A DNA stretch of 64,000 nt, taken from NCBI GenBank assembly GCA_963751395.1, contig CAVVUC010000002.1, positions 620,001 through 684,000 on the forward strand, written 5' to 3'. The translations under genes and the position numbers were made by a program. The DNA comes from CAVVUC01 sp963751395 (GTDB taxonomy: Bacteria > Verrucomicrobiota > Verrucomicrobiia > Chthoniobacterales > Chthoniobacteraceae). Below, piece by piece: positions 18,700-27,256 of the stretch; position 1 is the stretch's first letter, and each line of letters begins with the position of its first letter. The notes beneath the pieces are model-generated. The model had not been told where the DNA came from, ran no database searches, and was given only the letters and a program-made list of their open reading frames with translations.

Positions 18700-19674
18700 A
18701 TGCACCCGGAACCACAAAACGAAGTCAGTCCGAAAACCATCGAGGAGGTTTACCAGCCGGTGACGCGGCGGACTTTTCTAAAAGGTGCGGCCGCTTCGAT
18801 GGTCGGGATGGCGGGATTGATGGCGGCGCTGAAACCGCTGCTCGATCTCGAAAGCGGCGCGGTGACGCTCGATGATTTGTTGCAGAGGCATTACCGCGAA
18901 CTGAAGCCGGACGACTTGAAGCGCATCATGGCAAGCCTCGCGGAGCAGGAGGAGCGCGAGTACGGCGTGCGCCCGAACCTGCGCGACATCAAGCCGCTGG
19001 ACGGCGTCGAGTTTGGCTACGCCTTGAATCTTACCCGCTGCATCGGTTGCCGGAAATGCGCGCACGCCTGCCTCAAGGAAAACAACCAGTCCCGCGAGGA
19101 TGCGAACGACATCGAGATGTCCTATATCCGCGTCCTCGAGATGAACAAGGGGGCGATCAATCTCGAAACGTCGAACGTCTATTACGATCCGGCGGAGGTT
19201 CCGCAAAAGGACAAGTATTATATGCCGGTGCAGTGTCATCAGTGCCGCGAGTCCCCCTGCACGAAGGTCTGTCCGGTCCAGGCGACGTGGAGGGAGCCGG
19301 ACGGCATTGTGACAGTCAATTACAACTGGTGCATCGGCTGCCGTTACTGCATGGCGGCGTGCCCGTACGACGCGCGCCGTTTCAACTACAAGAAGCCGAC
19401 GATCGAAGCCGCCGCGATCAATCCGAACCAGAGTTACCTCAGCAACCGCATCCGTCCGAAAGGCGTGGTGGAAAAATGCACGTTCTGCCTGCACCGCACG
19501 CGCGAGGGCAAGTATCCCGCGTGCCTTGAGGTCTGCCCGACCGGAGCGCGCGTGTTCGGGAACCTTCGCGATCCCGACAGCGAGATCAACTACATCCTCA
19601 ACAACAAGCGCGTTTACATCCTGAAAGAGGACGTCGGCACCCTGCCACGGTTCTATTACTTCTTCGACAAATGA
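18700..19674 (+). CDS. Tat-exported four-cluster ferredoxin-type subunit (NrfC/DsrO/HybA-like)
   Basis: A 324-residue protein. RRTFLKGAAASMVG near residue 25 is a twin-arginine signal, so it is folded with its clusters before export. Four 4Fe-4S sites are visible: CIGCRKCAHAC, CHQCRESPCTKVC, CIGCRYCMAAC and CTFC...CLEVC. Such proteins partner NrfD/PsrC-type membrane subunits and pass quinol electrons outward. The stop overlaps the start of the NrfD-like gene, as expected for a complex. A PSORT-like alternative would be a hydrogenase subunit, but no hydrogenase is present. Confidence 0.9.
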   Translation: MHPEPQNEVSPKTIEEVYQPVTRRTFLKGAAASMVGMAGLMAALKPLLDLESGAVTLDDLLQRHYRELKPDDLKRIMASLAEQEEREYGVRPNLRDIKPLDGVEFGYALNLTRCIGCRKCAHACLKENNQSREDANDIEMSYIRVLEMNKGAINLETSNVYYDPAEVPQKDKYYMPVQCHQCRESPCTKVCPVQATWREPDGIVTVNYNWCIGCRYCMAACPYDARRFNYKKPTIEAAAINPNQSYLSNRIRPKGVVEKCTFCLHRTREGKYPACLEVCPTGARVFGNLRDPDSEINYILNNKRVYILKEDVGTLPRFYYFFDK

Positions 19675-20906
19675 GAGACTACCTCACATTTCTCTTCCGC
19701 GTCTGGCGGCTCTCGTTTCAGGGAAGCTGGAAGTTCTATGCGTGGATGTCGGTGCTAACCTTGTTTTCGCTGGTCGGCCTGAACGCATGGGCGCGGCAGT
19801 TCGTCGAGGGGCTGCAAACCACCGGCATGACGAACCAGGTGAGCTGGGGGGCTTACATTGCTAACTTCACCTTCCTAGTTGGCGTCGCGGCGGCGGCGGT
19901 GATGCTCGTGATCCCGGCTTACATTTACAAAAAGGAACACATGCACGCGGTGGTGCTTTTCGGTGAACTCATGGCGATCGCGGTCATCGTCATGTGCCTG
20001 CTGTTCGTGACGGTGGACCTCGGCCATCCCGAGCGGTTCCACCACATGATTCCGCCGTTCGGCGTCTTCAATTTTCCCGGCTCGATCCTGTCGTGGGATG
20101 TGATCGTGCTGAACGGATACCTGCTGCTGAATCTCCACATCGCGGGCTATCTCCTTTACTGCCGCTATCGGCACCGCGAGCCGACCAAGCTCTTCTATAT
20201 CCCGTTTGTTTTTCTTTCGATCGCGTGGGCGGTGAGCATTCATACCGTCACGGCCTTTCTTTACGTGGGGCTCGCCGGGCGCAGTTACTGGCATCACCCG
20301 CTGGTGCCATCGCGCTTTCTCGCATCGGCGTTTGTCGCCGGGCCGGCCCTGATGATTCTCACGTTCCAAATCATCCGGCGGGTAACCCGTTACTGGATTG
20401 GCGACGAGCCGATCTTCACGCTGCGCCTGATCATGACCGTGGCGATGATCATCAACATGTTCCTGCTCGGGTGCGAATTTTTCACCGAGTTCTATTCCCC
20501 GACCGAGCACGCGGCGGCGGCCCATTACCTCTACTTCGGGCTGCACGGCCATCGCGGGCTGGTGCCGTGGATCTGGACGGCCATCGCGTTGAACTTCATA
20601 GGACTGGCGCTTCTGATCACTCCGTTGAGCCAGCGGATCGCCTGGCTGAACATCGCCTGCATCGCCTGCTTCATCGGCATCTGGACGGAAAAAGGAATGG
20701 GCCTGATCATTCCCGGCTTCGTCCCATCGCCGCTCGGGCAGGTGGTGGAATATCTTCCCACCGTCAACGAAACGCTCGTCTGCCTCGGCATCTGGGCGGT
20801 CGGCGCGCTGATGTTCTCGTGGATGCTCCACGTGGCGATTCCGATCATGAACGGCTCGCTGCGCGCCAACCCTGAATTTTCAACACCAACCAACACCCCC
20901 CGCTAG
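19671..20906 (+). CDS. NrfD/PsrC/HmcC-type membrane subunit
   Basis: A 411-residue integral membrane protein with about ten hydrophobic segments. LGHPERFHHMIPP (about residues 120-132) and the segment around SWDVIVLNGYLLLN are typical of the NrfD family, which oxidises menaquinol and hands electrons to a periplasmic ferredoxin-type subunit without heme. It overlaps the iron-sulfur gene by four bases and is followed at once by the octaheme cytochrome. Confidence 0.9.
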   Translation: MRDYLTFLFRVWRLSFQGSWKFYAWMSVLTLFSLVGLNAWARQFVEGLQTTGMTNQVSWGAYIANFTFLVGVAAAAVMLVIPAYIYKKEHMHAVVLFGELMAIAVIVMCLLFVTVDLGHPERFHHMIPPFGVFNFPGSILSWDVIVLNGYLLLNLHIAGYLLYCRYRHREPTKLFYIPFVFLSIAWAVSIHTVTAFLYVGLAGRSYWHHPLVPSRFLASAFVAGPALMILTFQIIRRVTRYWIGDEPIFTLRLIMTVAMIINMFLLGCEFFTEFYSPTEHAAAAHYLYFGLHGHRGLVPWIWTAIALNFIGLALLITPLSQRIAWLNIACIACFIGIWTEKGMGLIIPGFVPSPLGQVVEYLPTVNETLVCLGIWAVGALMFSWMLHVAIPIMNGSLRANPEFSTPTNTPR

Positions 20907-20912
20907 TCATTT

Positions 20913-22352
20913 ATGAAAACCAACTCCATCCTCCTGTTTACCGCGGCGGTGATCGCCGCTCCTCTGCTGGCAAGCGCCGGTTTCACGCTTGCGGAAATGT
21001 CGCCGCAGAGCAAGGCGTGCGTGGACTGCCATAAGAAGGAAAGCCCGGCCATTTATGAGCAATGGGGCGCGAGCAAGCATTACCGCGGCAACATCGGCTG
21101 CTTCGAGTGCCACATGGCGGTCGAGGGCAAGCCGGGATCGTTCGAGCACTACGGCCAGAAAATCTCGACCATCGTGACGCCGAAGGATTGCGCGCGCTGC
21201 CACGAACACGAGGTTGCCGAGTTCAATTCCTCGCACCATGCGAAGGCGGGCCGCATCCTTGGTTCGCTCGACAACGTCCTCGCGGAAGTGGTCGAGGGGA
21301 ATCGCGGATTCAAGACGGCGATGTTCCCGAACGGCGTGTCCGCCGCGGCAGTCAACGGCTGCTGGCAATGCCACGGCACCGAGGTAAAGATCATGCCCAA
21401 CGGCAAGCCCGATCCCGCCACATGGCCGAACACCGGCATCGGGCGCATCAATCCCGACGGCAGCGAAGGTTCCTGTGCCGCGTGCCATTCCCGCCACGAA
21501 TTTTCCGCCGCGCAGGCGCGCACGCCGGATACCTGCGGCAAGTGCCACATGGGACCGGACCATCCGCAGATCGAGATTTACAACGAGTCGAAGCACGGCA
21601 TCGCTTATCACGCCAACGTGGACAAGATGGCGCTTCATAATTCCAAGTGGATCGTCGGCGAGGATTACTCCGCCGCGCCGACCTGCGCCACCTGTCACAT
21701 GAGCGCCACCAAGAACCAGCCGGTCACGCACGATGTCGGCCTGCGCATTTCATGGAACAACCGCCCGGAAATCTCCGTGCGTCCTGAAATCGCCGACGCG
21801 AAGCTCGGGTTGCCCGGCAAGGAGGTGATCTGGCAGACGCGCCGCAAGAACATGATGGATGTCTGCCTCAACTGCCACAACCAGCTCTTTGCGGAAACCT
21901 TTTACCAGCAATACGACGGGCTGATCGAGCTGTACCACGACAAGTTTGCCAAGCCCGGCCTCGCGCTCTACCAGGCCGCCAAGCCTCTCCTCAAGCCCGT
22001 GCAATTCAGCAACCAGATTGACTTCACCTGGTATGAAATCTGGCATCACGAGGGACGCCGCGCGCGGCATGGCGCCTCGATGATGGGGCCGGATTACACC
22101 CACTGGCACGGCACCTACGAGGTCGCGAAGCATTTCTACAGCAAATACATTCCCGAGCTGGAGGAACTCGCGGGGAGGAACATGGAGAACAGCGATCTGG
22201 CAAAAAAGGAAGCCGCCGCGAAACTTTCAAAGTTGATCGACGACACGCTCAACGGCCCGAATCACTCGTGGTACATCGACAAGATGAGCCCCGAGGAAAA
22301 AGCCGCGCGCGATCAGCAACGGAAGGAATTCCAGCAGCGCTATTCGAAATAG
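20913..22352 (+). CDS. Octaheme hydroxylamine oxidoreductase-like cytochrome c
   Basis: A 479-residue secreted protein with a signal peptide (residues 1-22) and exactly eight CxxCH sites: CVDCH, CFECH, CARCH, CWQCH, CAACH, CGKCH, CATCH and CLNCH. The C-terminal segment WHHEGRRARHGASMMGPDYTHWHGTYE is the conserved HAO-family region after the last heme. Family members either oxidise hydroxylamine (with a Tyr crosslinked to the catalytic heme) or reduce nitrite or hydroxylamine to ammonium (usually without it). The quinol-linked neighbours favour a reductive role, but whether the crosslink Tyr is present needs alignment. Confidence 0.88.
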   Translation: MKTNSILLFTAAVIAAPLLASAGFTLAEMSPQSKACVDCHKKESPAIYEQWGASKHYRGNIGCFECHMAVEGKPGSFEHYGQKISTIVTPKDCARCHEHEVAEFNSSHHAKAGRILGSLDNVLAEVVEGNRGFKTAMFPNGVSAAAVNGCWQCHGTEVKIMPNGKPDPATWPNTGIGRINPDGSEGSCAACHSRHEFSAAQARTPDTCGKCHMGPDHPQIEIYNESKHGIAYHANVDKMALHNSKWIVGEDYSAAPTCATCHMSATKNQPVTHDVGLRISWNNRPEISVRPEIADAKLGLPGKEVIWQTRRKNMMDVCLNCHNQLFAETFYQQYDGLIELYHDKFAKPGLALYQAAKPLLKPVQFSNQIDFTWYEIWHHEGRRARHGASMMGPDYTHWHGTYEVAKHFYSKYIPELEELAGRNMENSDLAKKEAAAKLSKLIDDTLNGPNHSWYIDKMSPEEKAARDQQRKEFQQRYSK

Positions 22353-22369
22353 CGGCACCGAAGCGATCC

Positions 22370-22876
22370 ATGAGTTCCTGCGCCACCTCGGATTCCGTTG
22401 CCGGCCTGCGCCGGATGACCGGCGCGGAACTCGAGCAAGCCGGCCAGCAAAGCCTGCGCGATCATCTCGTCGCGCAGGCCATCGTGGCGCACCGGATTCA
22501 TCGCACCGCGTCCGGCCTCGATCTCGACGCGCTGCTTTCCGATCCGGGCTGCGTGCGCCATCCGGTGCGACTCGTGTTCGAGATCGGCGAAATGGTGATG
22601 CACCAGTTTGCCCAGCCAGACATCGACTGGCGGAACGGCGGGCAGGACGGGCGGGTGCTATACATTCGTCCGGTTTTGAAAGCGCATCCGGAACTCGTGG
22701 CCCTCGCGGTCGCCTACATGCTCCCGGTCATCAACTACGGAGAAGTGGTGAACGACGAACATTGTCTGCTTTACGGCGCGACGCTGCTCGGCTTCACGAC
22801 GGACGAGTACTACGACCGCCTCTGCGTCCTCTCGGACTTCATCGGCGCGGAAACAAGGTTTGCCAGTCCCCTGTGA
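22370..22876 (+). CDS. Conserved-looking hypothetical protein at end of cytochrome cluster
   Basis: A 168-residue soluble protein from ATG 22370, 17 bases after the octaheme gene. Visible sequence includes HPVRLVFEIGEMVMHQFAQP, VLYIRPVLKAHPELVALAVA and NYGEVVNDEHCLLYGATLLGF. No heme motif, signal peptide or membrane segment is present, so it is cytoplasmic. I recognise no family. Its position suggests a maturation or accessory role for the cytochrome module, but that is only context. Confidence 0.6.
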   Translation: MSSCATSDSVAGLRRMTGAELEQAGQQSLRDHLVAQAIVAHRIHRTASGLDLDALLSDPGCVRHPVRLVFEIGEMVMHQFAQPDIDWRNGGQDGRVLYIRPVLKAHPELVALAVAYMLPVINYGEVVNDEHCLLYGATLLGFTTDEYYDRLCVLSDFIGAETRFASPL

Positions 22877-22944
22877 TCGGAGGGACGAGTTCCACGAGTC
22901 CCCAATTCAAAAAGTGAGGGACTCGCGGAGCTCGTCCCTCCGAT
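22876..22944. terminator. Long palindrome between convergent genes (bidirectional terminator or REP-like element)
   Basis: Two 27-base arms (22876-22902 and 22918-22944) are complementary except for two positions that become G-U pairs in RNA. They enclose a 15-base loop. The stem starts on the last base of the upstream stop codon and ends 9 bases before the regulator's stop on the other strand. There is no U-run, so a dispersed palindromic repeat is as likely as a terminator. Confidence 0.6.
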
Positions 22945-22952
22945 ACGGTTTA

Positions 22953-23675
22953 TCACATCTCGCCCAAGTGACGGCGCAGCAGGTTTTCCAGGTCGAGCGG
23001 CTTGAGCACGGTGATTGTCTTGCCGGAAACGCGCAGCAATTTCTCGCGGCGGAACTTGGCGAGTGTGCGCGAGAGGGTTTCGCTTGCGGTGCTCATTTCG
23101 GCGGCGAGCACGCGCTTGGTGCGGTCGAGTTGAAAGACGACGGGCGTGTTCTGGCGTGGAGCGGGGCATCGCTTCAATAGCCAGTTCGCGAGCCGCGTCT
23201 CCACGTCCTTGAGCGTGAGATCGTCGAGCAGGCCGATGAGCACGCGCAGGTGCTGGCTCATCGAGCCGAGCATCCGCAGCGCGAACTCGGGGCGCTTGCT
23301 CAGCAAATCGAGAAAGTCGGTTTTAGGAATCAGCAAAACGTCCGACGGTTCCATGGCGCGGGCGTTGGCCGGGTATCCGCCTTCGCTCGCCAGCGCCGCT
23401 TCCGCAAACGACTGGCCGGTCTGGAACACGCAGATCACCTGTTCTTTGCCGGCGGCGCTCACGCGATGCACGTTGATCGCGCCGCTCTGCAAGACGTAGA
23501 AGCCCTCAGCCAGCCCGCCTTCGCGGAAAAGGTAATCGCCCTTTGCCAGCCGCTTCTGAATTACAAAGGACGCGATGGTTTTAAGATCGCCCGGCGGCAG
23601 TCCGCTGAAAAGCTGGCAGGCACGCAGAGAGTTCGCCAGCGCGAGGTGTCTTAAGTCCTGAATGTCCTGCCGCAT
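22953..23675 (-). CDS. CRP/FNR family transcriptional regulator
   Basis: A 240-residue regulator from ATG 23675 (an upstream GTG at 23684 is also possible). Residues about 20-135 are the cyclic-nucleotide-binding-type beta barrel (GDYLFREGGLAEGFYVLQSG, FAEAAL). After a long dimer helix comes a winged helix with VLAAEMSTASETLSRTLAKFR. The recognition helix has the E-x2-S-R pattern of FNR and DNR, which read TTGA half-sites, rather than the CRP pattern. The N-terminal cysteine cluster of FNR is missing, so oxygen sensing by an iron-sulfur cluster is unlikely; NO or heme sensing as in DNR is possible. Confidence 0.88.
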   Translation of the reverse strand: MRQDIQDLRHLALANSLRACQLFSGLPPGDLKTIASFVIQKRLAKGDYLFREGGLAEGFYVLQSGAINVHRVSAAGKEQVICVFQTGQSFAEAALASEGGYPANARAMEPSDVLLIPKTDFLDLLSKRPEFALRMLGSMSQHLRVLIGLLDDLTLKDVETRLANWLLKRCPAPRQNTPVVFQLDRTKRVLAAEMSTASETLSRTLAKFRREKLLRVSGKTITVLKPLDLENLLRRHLGEM

Positions 23676-23918
23676 TGCGATCACGCTATCACAAAAAGTG
23701 TAAAGTTGAAAAATGAAGTCCTCATAGAAATTGGGTGGGGGACGCCCAACCCGAGTCCAAGTCGCTCAGTTTGAAAAGATTGCTTAACTTCTTGCTGCGG
23801 ACGTTTAACCCGATGCTGACAAGCCAAATCTATCACCCTCCGATGTGTCCATGCTGCGCTGGCGGACTTGGAGAACTGCTTGAATGTTCAAGCCAATCTC
23901 AAATGCCCCTGCGCATTA

Positions 23919-24626
23919 TCAAGTTCGTGACTTCCGGAACGAGATGAGCCGGCAGCGACGATATGCCAAACCGACTGAACTCAGGCACAGAAGGGCAATA
24001 GTCGAAGGCTCAGGGACGGGACTGGCGTCCTCCAAAGTGAGGCCCGTCACCGCATAATCAACGAAAAGTCCGATCTTGTATGTGTCAAACCCTTTCAGTA
24101 GGGCAGTGTTCCCCAGATGACTCGGCAAGGAAGATTCATTGTAGGAAAACGAACTGCCGTAATACCCGCTGGCATCGAAGTAGATGGGGTCATTGAAGCC
24201 GTCCTCCCCATTCAACACTGGCATGATCTCGAGGGATGCTCCAGTCGCTGCCGTGTTGGCAAGCAGCGAAAATGTCAATGCGGTCAGGTCGAAAACATCG
24301 CCGTCAACCCGCTGAATGGTAATCCGCGCCTTGTAGTCGGTCACGCCAGGAGGAGGAACCGTCACAGCCTGCGCTTCCACTCCGTCTGGCCACGAAACTC
24401 GCTCCGCACGACCGATTGGCTCGGTCATTCCGACTCCTCCGGTAAATAACTTGTCGCGCGTGTACGTGAACAGATACCCATTGCTGCTGATGGTATCAGA
24501 GGTAACACCGGACGCCACGTTCGTTGCGACTTGGGAACTGTCGAAGAAAACGGTGATACCTGCACGGGCGCTACTCAAGAAAAGCAAGCTGCAAACTGCG
24601 ATCGAAAAGGGGGTCTTTAGTTTCAT
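23919..24626 (-). CDS. PEP-CTERM sorted secreted protein
   Basis: A 235-residue protein. ATG 24626 (MKLKTPFSIAVCSLLFLSSARA) gives a clean signal peptide. The C-terminus has VPEPSTIALLCLSSVGLAYRRCR, the PEP-CTERM signal: Pro-Glu-Pro, a membrane helix and a basic tail, cut by exosortase. The middle is a beta-rich, low-cysteine domain without a recognised family. The neighbouring minus-strand gene is another PEP-CTERM protein. The 243 bases between it and the regulator (23676-23918) hold nothing I can support. Confidence 0.82.
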   Translation of the reverse strand: MKLKTPFSIAVCSLLFLSSARAGITVFFDSSQVATNVASGVTSDTISSNGYLFTYTRDKLFTGGVGMTEPIGRAERVSWPDGVEAQAVTVPPPGVTDYKARITIQRVDGDVFDLTALTFSLLANTAATGASLEIMPVLNGEDGFNDPIYFDASGYYGSSFSYNESSLPSHLGNTALLKGFDTYKIGLFVDYAVTGLTLEDASPVPEPSTIALLCLSSVGLAYRRCRLISFRKSRT

Positions 24627-24647
24627 AGATGCAGATGGAAGCGCGAA

Positions 24648-25754
24648 TGCTTTTATGCACGACGGCACCACCGCGCCGCGAGTCCGCAGAACCCGAGGAG
24701 CACCAGCGAGATCGTCCCAGGTTCGGGAACCATATTAACCGCAACATTCTGCCCTCCTACGAAGTTGCCCACCACCCCCAACCCGCCGTTGGCAGCCAGT
24801 GCCTCCGGAGTGTTGGGATTCTCGATCAGCGCCTCGCCATACTCATCGTAAAGGAGAGGATCCGACAAGTCGCCCAGGTATTTGTAAAACTCGTAGCGGC
24901 GCGTCACCGATTCGTTACCTTCACCCACGTTAACATTGTCGTCCCGCGCGTCGAAACCCGCATTGCCATCTTGCAGGAGTTGCCACTCGATCTCGGTTTC
25001 CGTCTCGGGGGGCACCGCCGCATTGCCCAGGACGAGGTCCTCCAGGTGGACGGGTTCCGGATTCTGGACCTCGATGGTGTAAACTTTCGCCCAAATTGCT
25101 TCGCCGAACAGGGGGTGATCCGGATCATTCTCATTCGGCGGCGCCTGCACCGCCGCCTGAACGACGTGCGGATCGGCCGGGTTCACTGGCTGCACGAGGG
25201 TCAAGACCGGCGCCGGAATCTTCACATTCGTACCGAAAGGGGTGAGAGTGCCGTTACCACCGTCGAGCAGCCAGCGGTAGGTCGTATTCGTCGGGTTAAC
25301 GTTCAGACCGATCGCCGAAGTGGTCGCCTGGCACGGTTCCTGGGTAGCCAGGATAACTACCATTGAAAAGTGAGTGCCCGCCCGTGTCAGCCATTGATCC
25401 AGAATCAGTGCCAGCATCCCATGTACCGTTGCCACTATTGTAATGGCCCGCATAGGTCACTGTGGTAACTCCCGGCTGAAGGGGAAGTTACCGTCGGATC
25501 GCCATAACGATTGTAAGGAGCGCCGAAAAAGTAAGAGACATCCGAGGGACTGCACCCCTCGAGTTCGATTTCAAAGCCGTGAGCGGTAGAGCCCGTGTCG
25601 TTAATCGCATCGAAGTTGCTCAAGGCGCCATACATCGTAACGGCACGAGCGGGGCTGAATGAAACAAGCGCGAGCGCTGCGCCGAGTAGCAGGGTATTCG
25701 TTTTCATAAACAAAACCTATCCGCTGATAAAAATGCGTCAACGCCAATCTTGCA
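24648..25754. repeat. 1.1-kb direct repeat, copy A
   Basis: Near-identical to 34574-35683 in the same orientation, covering the PEP-CTERM gene and about 47 bases upstream of its start. Similarity ends abruptly at both sides. Copies A and B bracket the metal and redox-stress genes. Confidence 0.85.
24653..25707 (-). pseudogene. PEP-CTERM protein, copy A, with two one-base insertions
   Basis: Same protein as 34581-35636 but out of frame twice. Relative to copy B there is an extra G at 25314 and an extra C at 25469. As read, the product breaks after SPSAG, and a second frame resumes at IGLNVNPTNTTYRWLLDGG. N-terminal signal and C-terminal VPEPGTISLVLLGFCGLAARWCRR are both intact. It may be a decayed duplicate or a victim of the same base-insertion errors seen elsewhere in the window. 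Copy A also has substitutions relative to B, so it is a diverged copy and not an assembly echo. Confidence 0.75.
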
Positions 25755-25892
25755 CGACATCATGGTTGCTGTGGGAACAACGCCTCCGAAGCCACCACAC
25801 GGAAATTGGAACACGGAGCTTGGCGTGTCGCGTAGGGCACTTGTGCGTTTTATCGAATCCTCCGACACGCTGCAAATAGGGGGGCGGCGAGG

Positions 25893-26041
25893 ACTGCGAT
25901 TTCACGGTCAAGATCGCTAATGCTGCGCTTGGAAAAGGCCGAAGTTCCACGACCCGGTCCAATTCGATGGAAAGACCTACCGAATCGCTGGCCGCGTTTC
26001 CATCCGACAGGCCACGAAAGATAAGAAGATTCTAATTCAGC
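25893..26041 (+). pseudogene. Possible decayed coding remnant
   Basis: Between copy A and the rubrerythrin gene, two short frames read like coding sequence: CDFTVKIANAALGK and then, shifted, FDGKTYRIAGRVSIRQATKD followed by KKILIQHSP. No start or continuous frame links them. I cannot name the family. The rest of 25755-26083 shows nothing else. Confidence 0.25.
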
Positions 26042-26083
26042 ATTCACCGATTTCTAATGGTCGGGATGCAAGGGTGTGGCGTT

Positions 26084-26698
26084 ATGAAAACAATCCTATG
26101 TCACATGCTGGCCGCAGCCGTTGCGCTGGCCGTCTTCCCAGGAAGCGCCTCCGCAACGGTTTCGGAACAAACACTCAAGAATCTCAACACCGCCTTCCAA
26201 GGGGAGTCGAACGCGACTAACCGCTACGCCCTCTTCGCCAAAAAGGCGGACCAGGAAGGTTTGCCACAAGTGGCAAAGCTTTTCAGGGCTGCATCCGCCT
26301 CTGAGGCAATCCACCGCGACACCCACAAGGAGGCCATCCTGAAGCTTGGCGGCACGGTTGCCACGTTCCAACTCGACCCCGTCACGCCGGGTGCCACGGC
26401 GGACAACCTGCGCGCCGCGATCAAGGGGGAAACCCACGAGCGCGACACGATGTATCCGGAGTTTCTGGCGCTCGCCAAAGCAGATGATGCCGAAGCAGCG
26501 ATACGGACTCTGCAATTCGCTCTCGCAGCGGAGAAGGAGCACGCGAAACTTTACCAGCAGGCTCTGGACACGATCGGGAAGAACGCTCCGGCGGACTACT
26601 ATGTCTGTCAGGTCTGTGGGATGACACTCACGGAACTTCCGGCGAAGAAGTGCCCTTCCTGCCGCAAGAGCCGCGACGAATATAAGAAGGTCGCTTAG
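26084..26698 (+). CDS. Exported rubrerythrin-like protein
   Basis: A 204-residue protein. ATG 26084 gives MKTILCHMLAAAVALAVFPGSASA, a typical signal peptide. The mature part is a four-helix ferritin-like domain with paired Glu and ExxH-type motifs (AFQGESNATNRYALFAKKAD, ASEAIHRDTH, GETHERDTMYPEF, AAEKEHAKLY) for a di-iron site. It is followed by a rubredoxin-like knuckle (CQVC...CPSC). Rubrerythrins reduce peroxide in the cytoplasm of anaerobes, so an exported form is unusual. It heads the metal and redox-stress block. Confidence 0.88.
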   Translation: MKTILCHMLAAAVALAVFPGSASATVSEQTLKNLNTAFQGESNATNRYALFAKKADQEGLPQVAKLFRAASASEAIHRDTHKEAILKLGGTVATFQLDPVTPGATADNLRAAIKGETHERDTMYPEFLALAKADDAEAAIRTLQFALAAEKEHAKLYQQALDTIGKNAPADYYVCQVCGMTLTELPAKKCPSCRKSRDEYKKVA

Positions 26699-26704
26699 GA
26701 CGCC

Positions 26705-27232
26705 ATGATCCCGATGCCCAGTCCGCTTCACCCCGCCCTGGTTCATTTCCCCATCGTGCTGATTCTCCTCGGCACGGTGGTGGCCGTCGCGTCGATTTTC
26801 CTGCGACGGTGGCACCTGCCCTGGATCGCCGCCAGTCTGCTCGCCTTTGGCGCGGTTGGCGCGATCGCCGCGGCATGGACGGGCGGCAAGGAGGGGGAGT
26901 TGGCTGGAGAACTGAGTGCCAGAGGCGATCAGGTGTTGGAAGAACACGAGGCATGGGGCGAACGCACACGCAACTTGTCCATCATCACCGCAGTGCTGGC
27001 GATCGGCGCAGTGTCCGTGAGCCGGTTTCCAGTCGCGTCCAGAACTGTGTCCGTTGTCGCAGCATGTGCTGCGCTGGCTGCCTCCTATTGTGTCGCCAAC
27101 GCCGGCCATTACGGCGGTCAGTTGGTTTACAAGCACGGCGCTGGCGTCAACACGGCTGCGGGAAACTCGACCGGCGAAACAGCCCGCGTATCGGCGGGCG
27201 GAGCGAAAGAGAAGAAAGGCGACGACGATTAG
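26705..27232 (+). CDS. DUF2231 family membrane protein
   Basis: A 175-residue protein with four membrane segments. The N-terminus MPSPLHPALVHFPIVLILLG carries the HPALVHFP motif of DUF2231, whose His residues may bind heme or metal. A second conserved stretch, ANAGHYGGQLVYKHGAGV, is also a family hallmark. The C-terminus is hydrophilic and ends KEKKGDDD. It starts 6 bases after the rubrerythrin gene and is probably cotranscribed with it. Confidence 0.8.
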   Translation: MIPMPSPLHPALVHFPIVLILLGTVVAVASIFLRRWHLPWIAASLLAFGAVGAIAAAWTGGKEGELAGELSARGDQVLEEHEAWGERTRNLSIITAVLAIGAVSVSRFPVASRTVSVVAACAALAASYCVANAGHYGGQLVYKHGAGVNTAAGNSTGETARVSAGGAKEKKGDDD

Positions 27233-27256
27233 TACCTGACAAAAGGAGCTGTGATT

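Noticed and set aside
23735..23947. 70-codon plus-strand frame with CPCC
   Set aside because: No ribosome-binding site, no family resemblance, and it overlaps the PEP-CTERM gene end.
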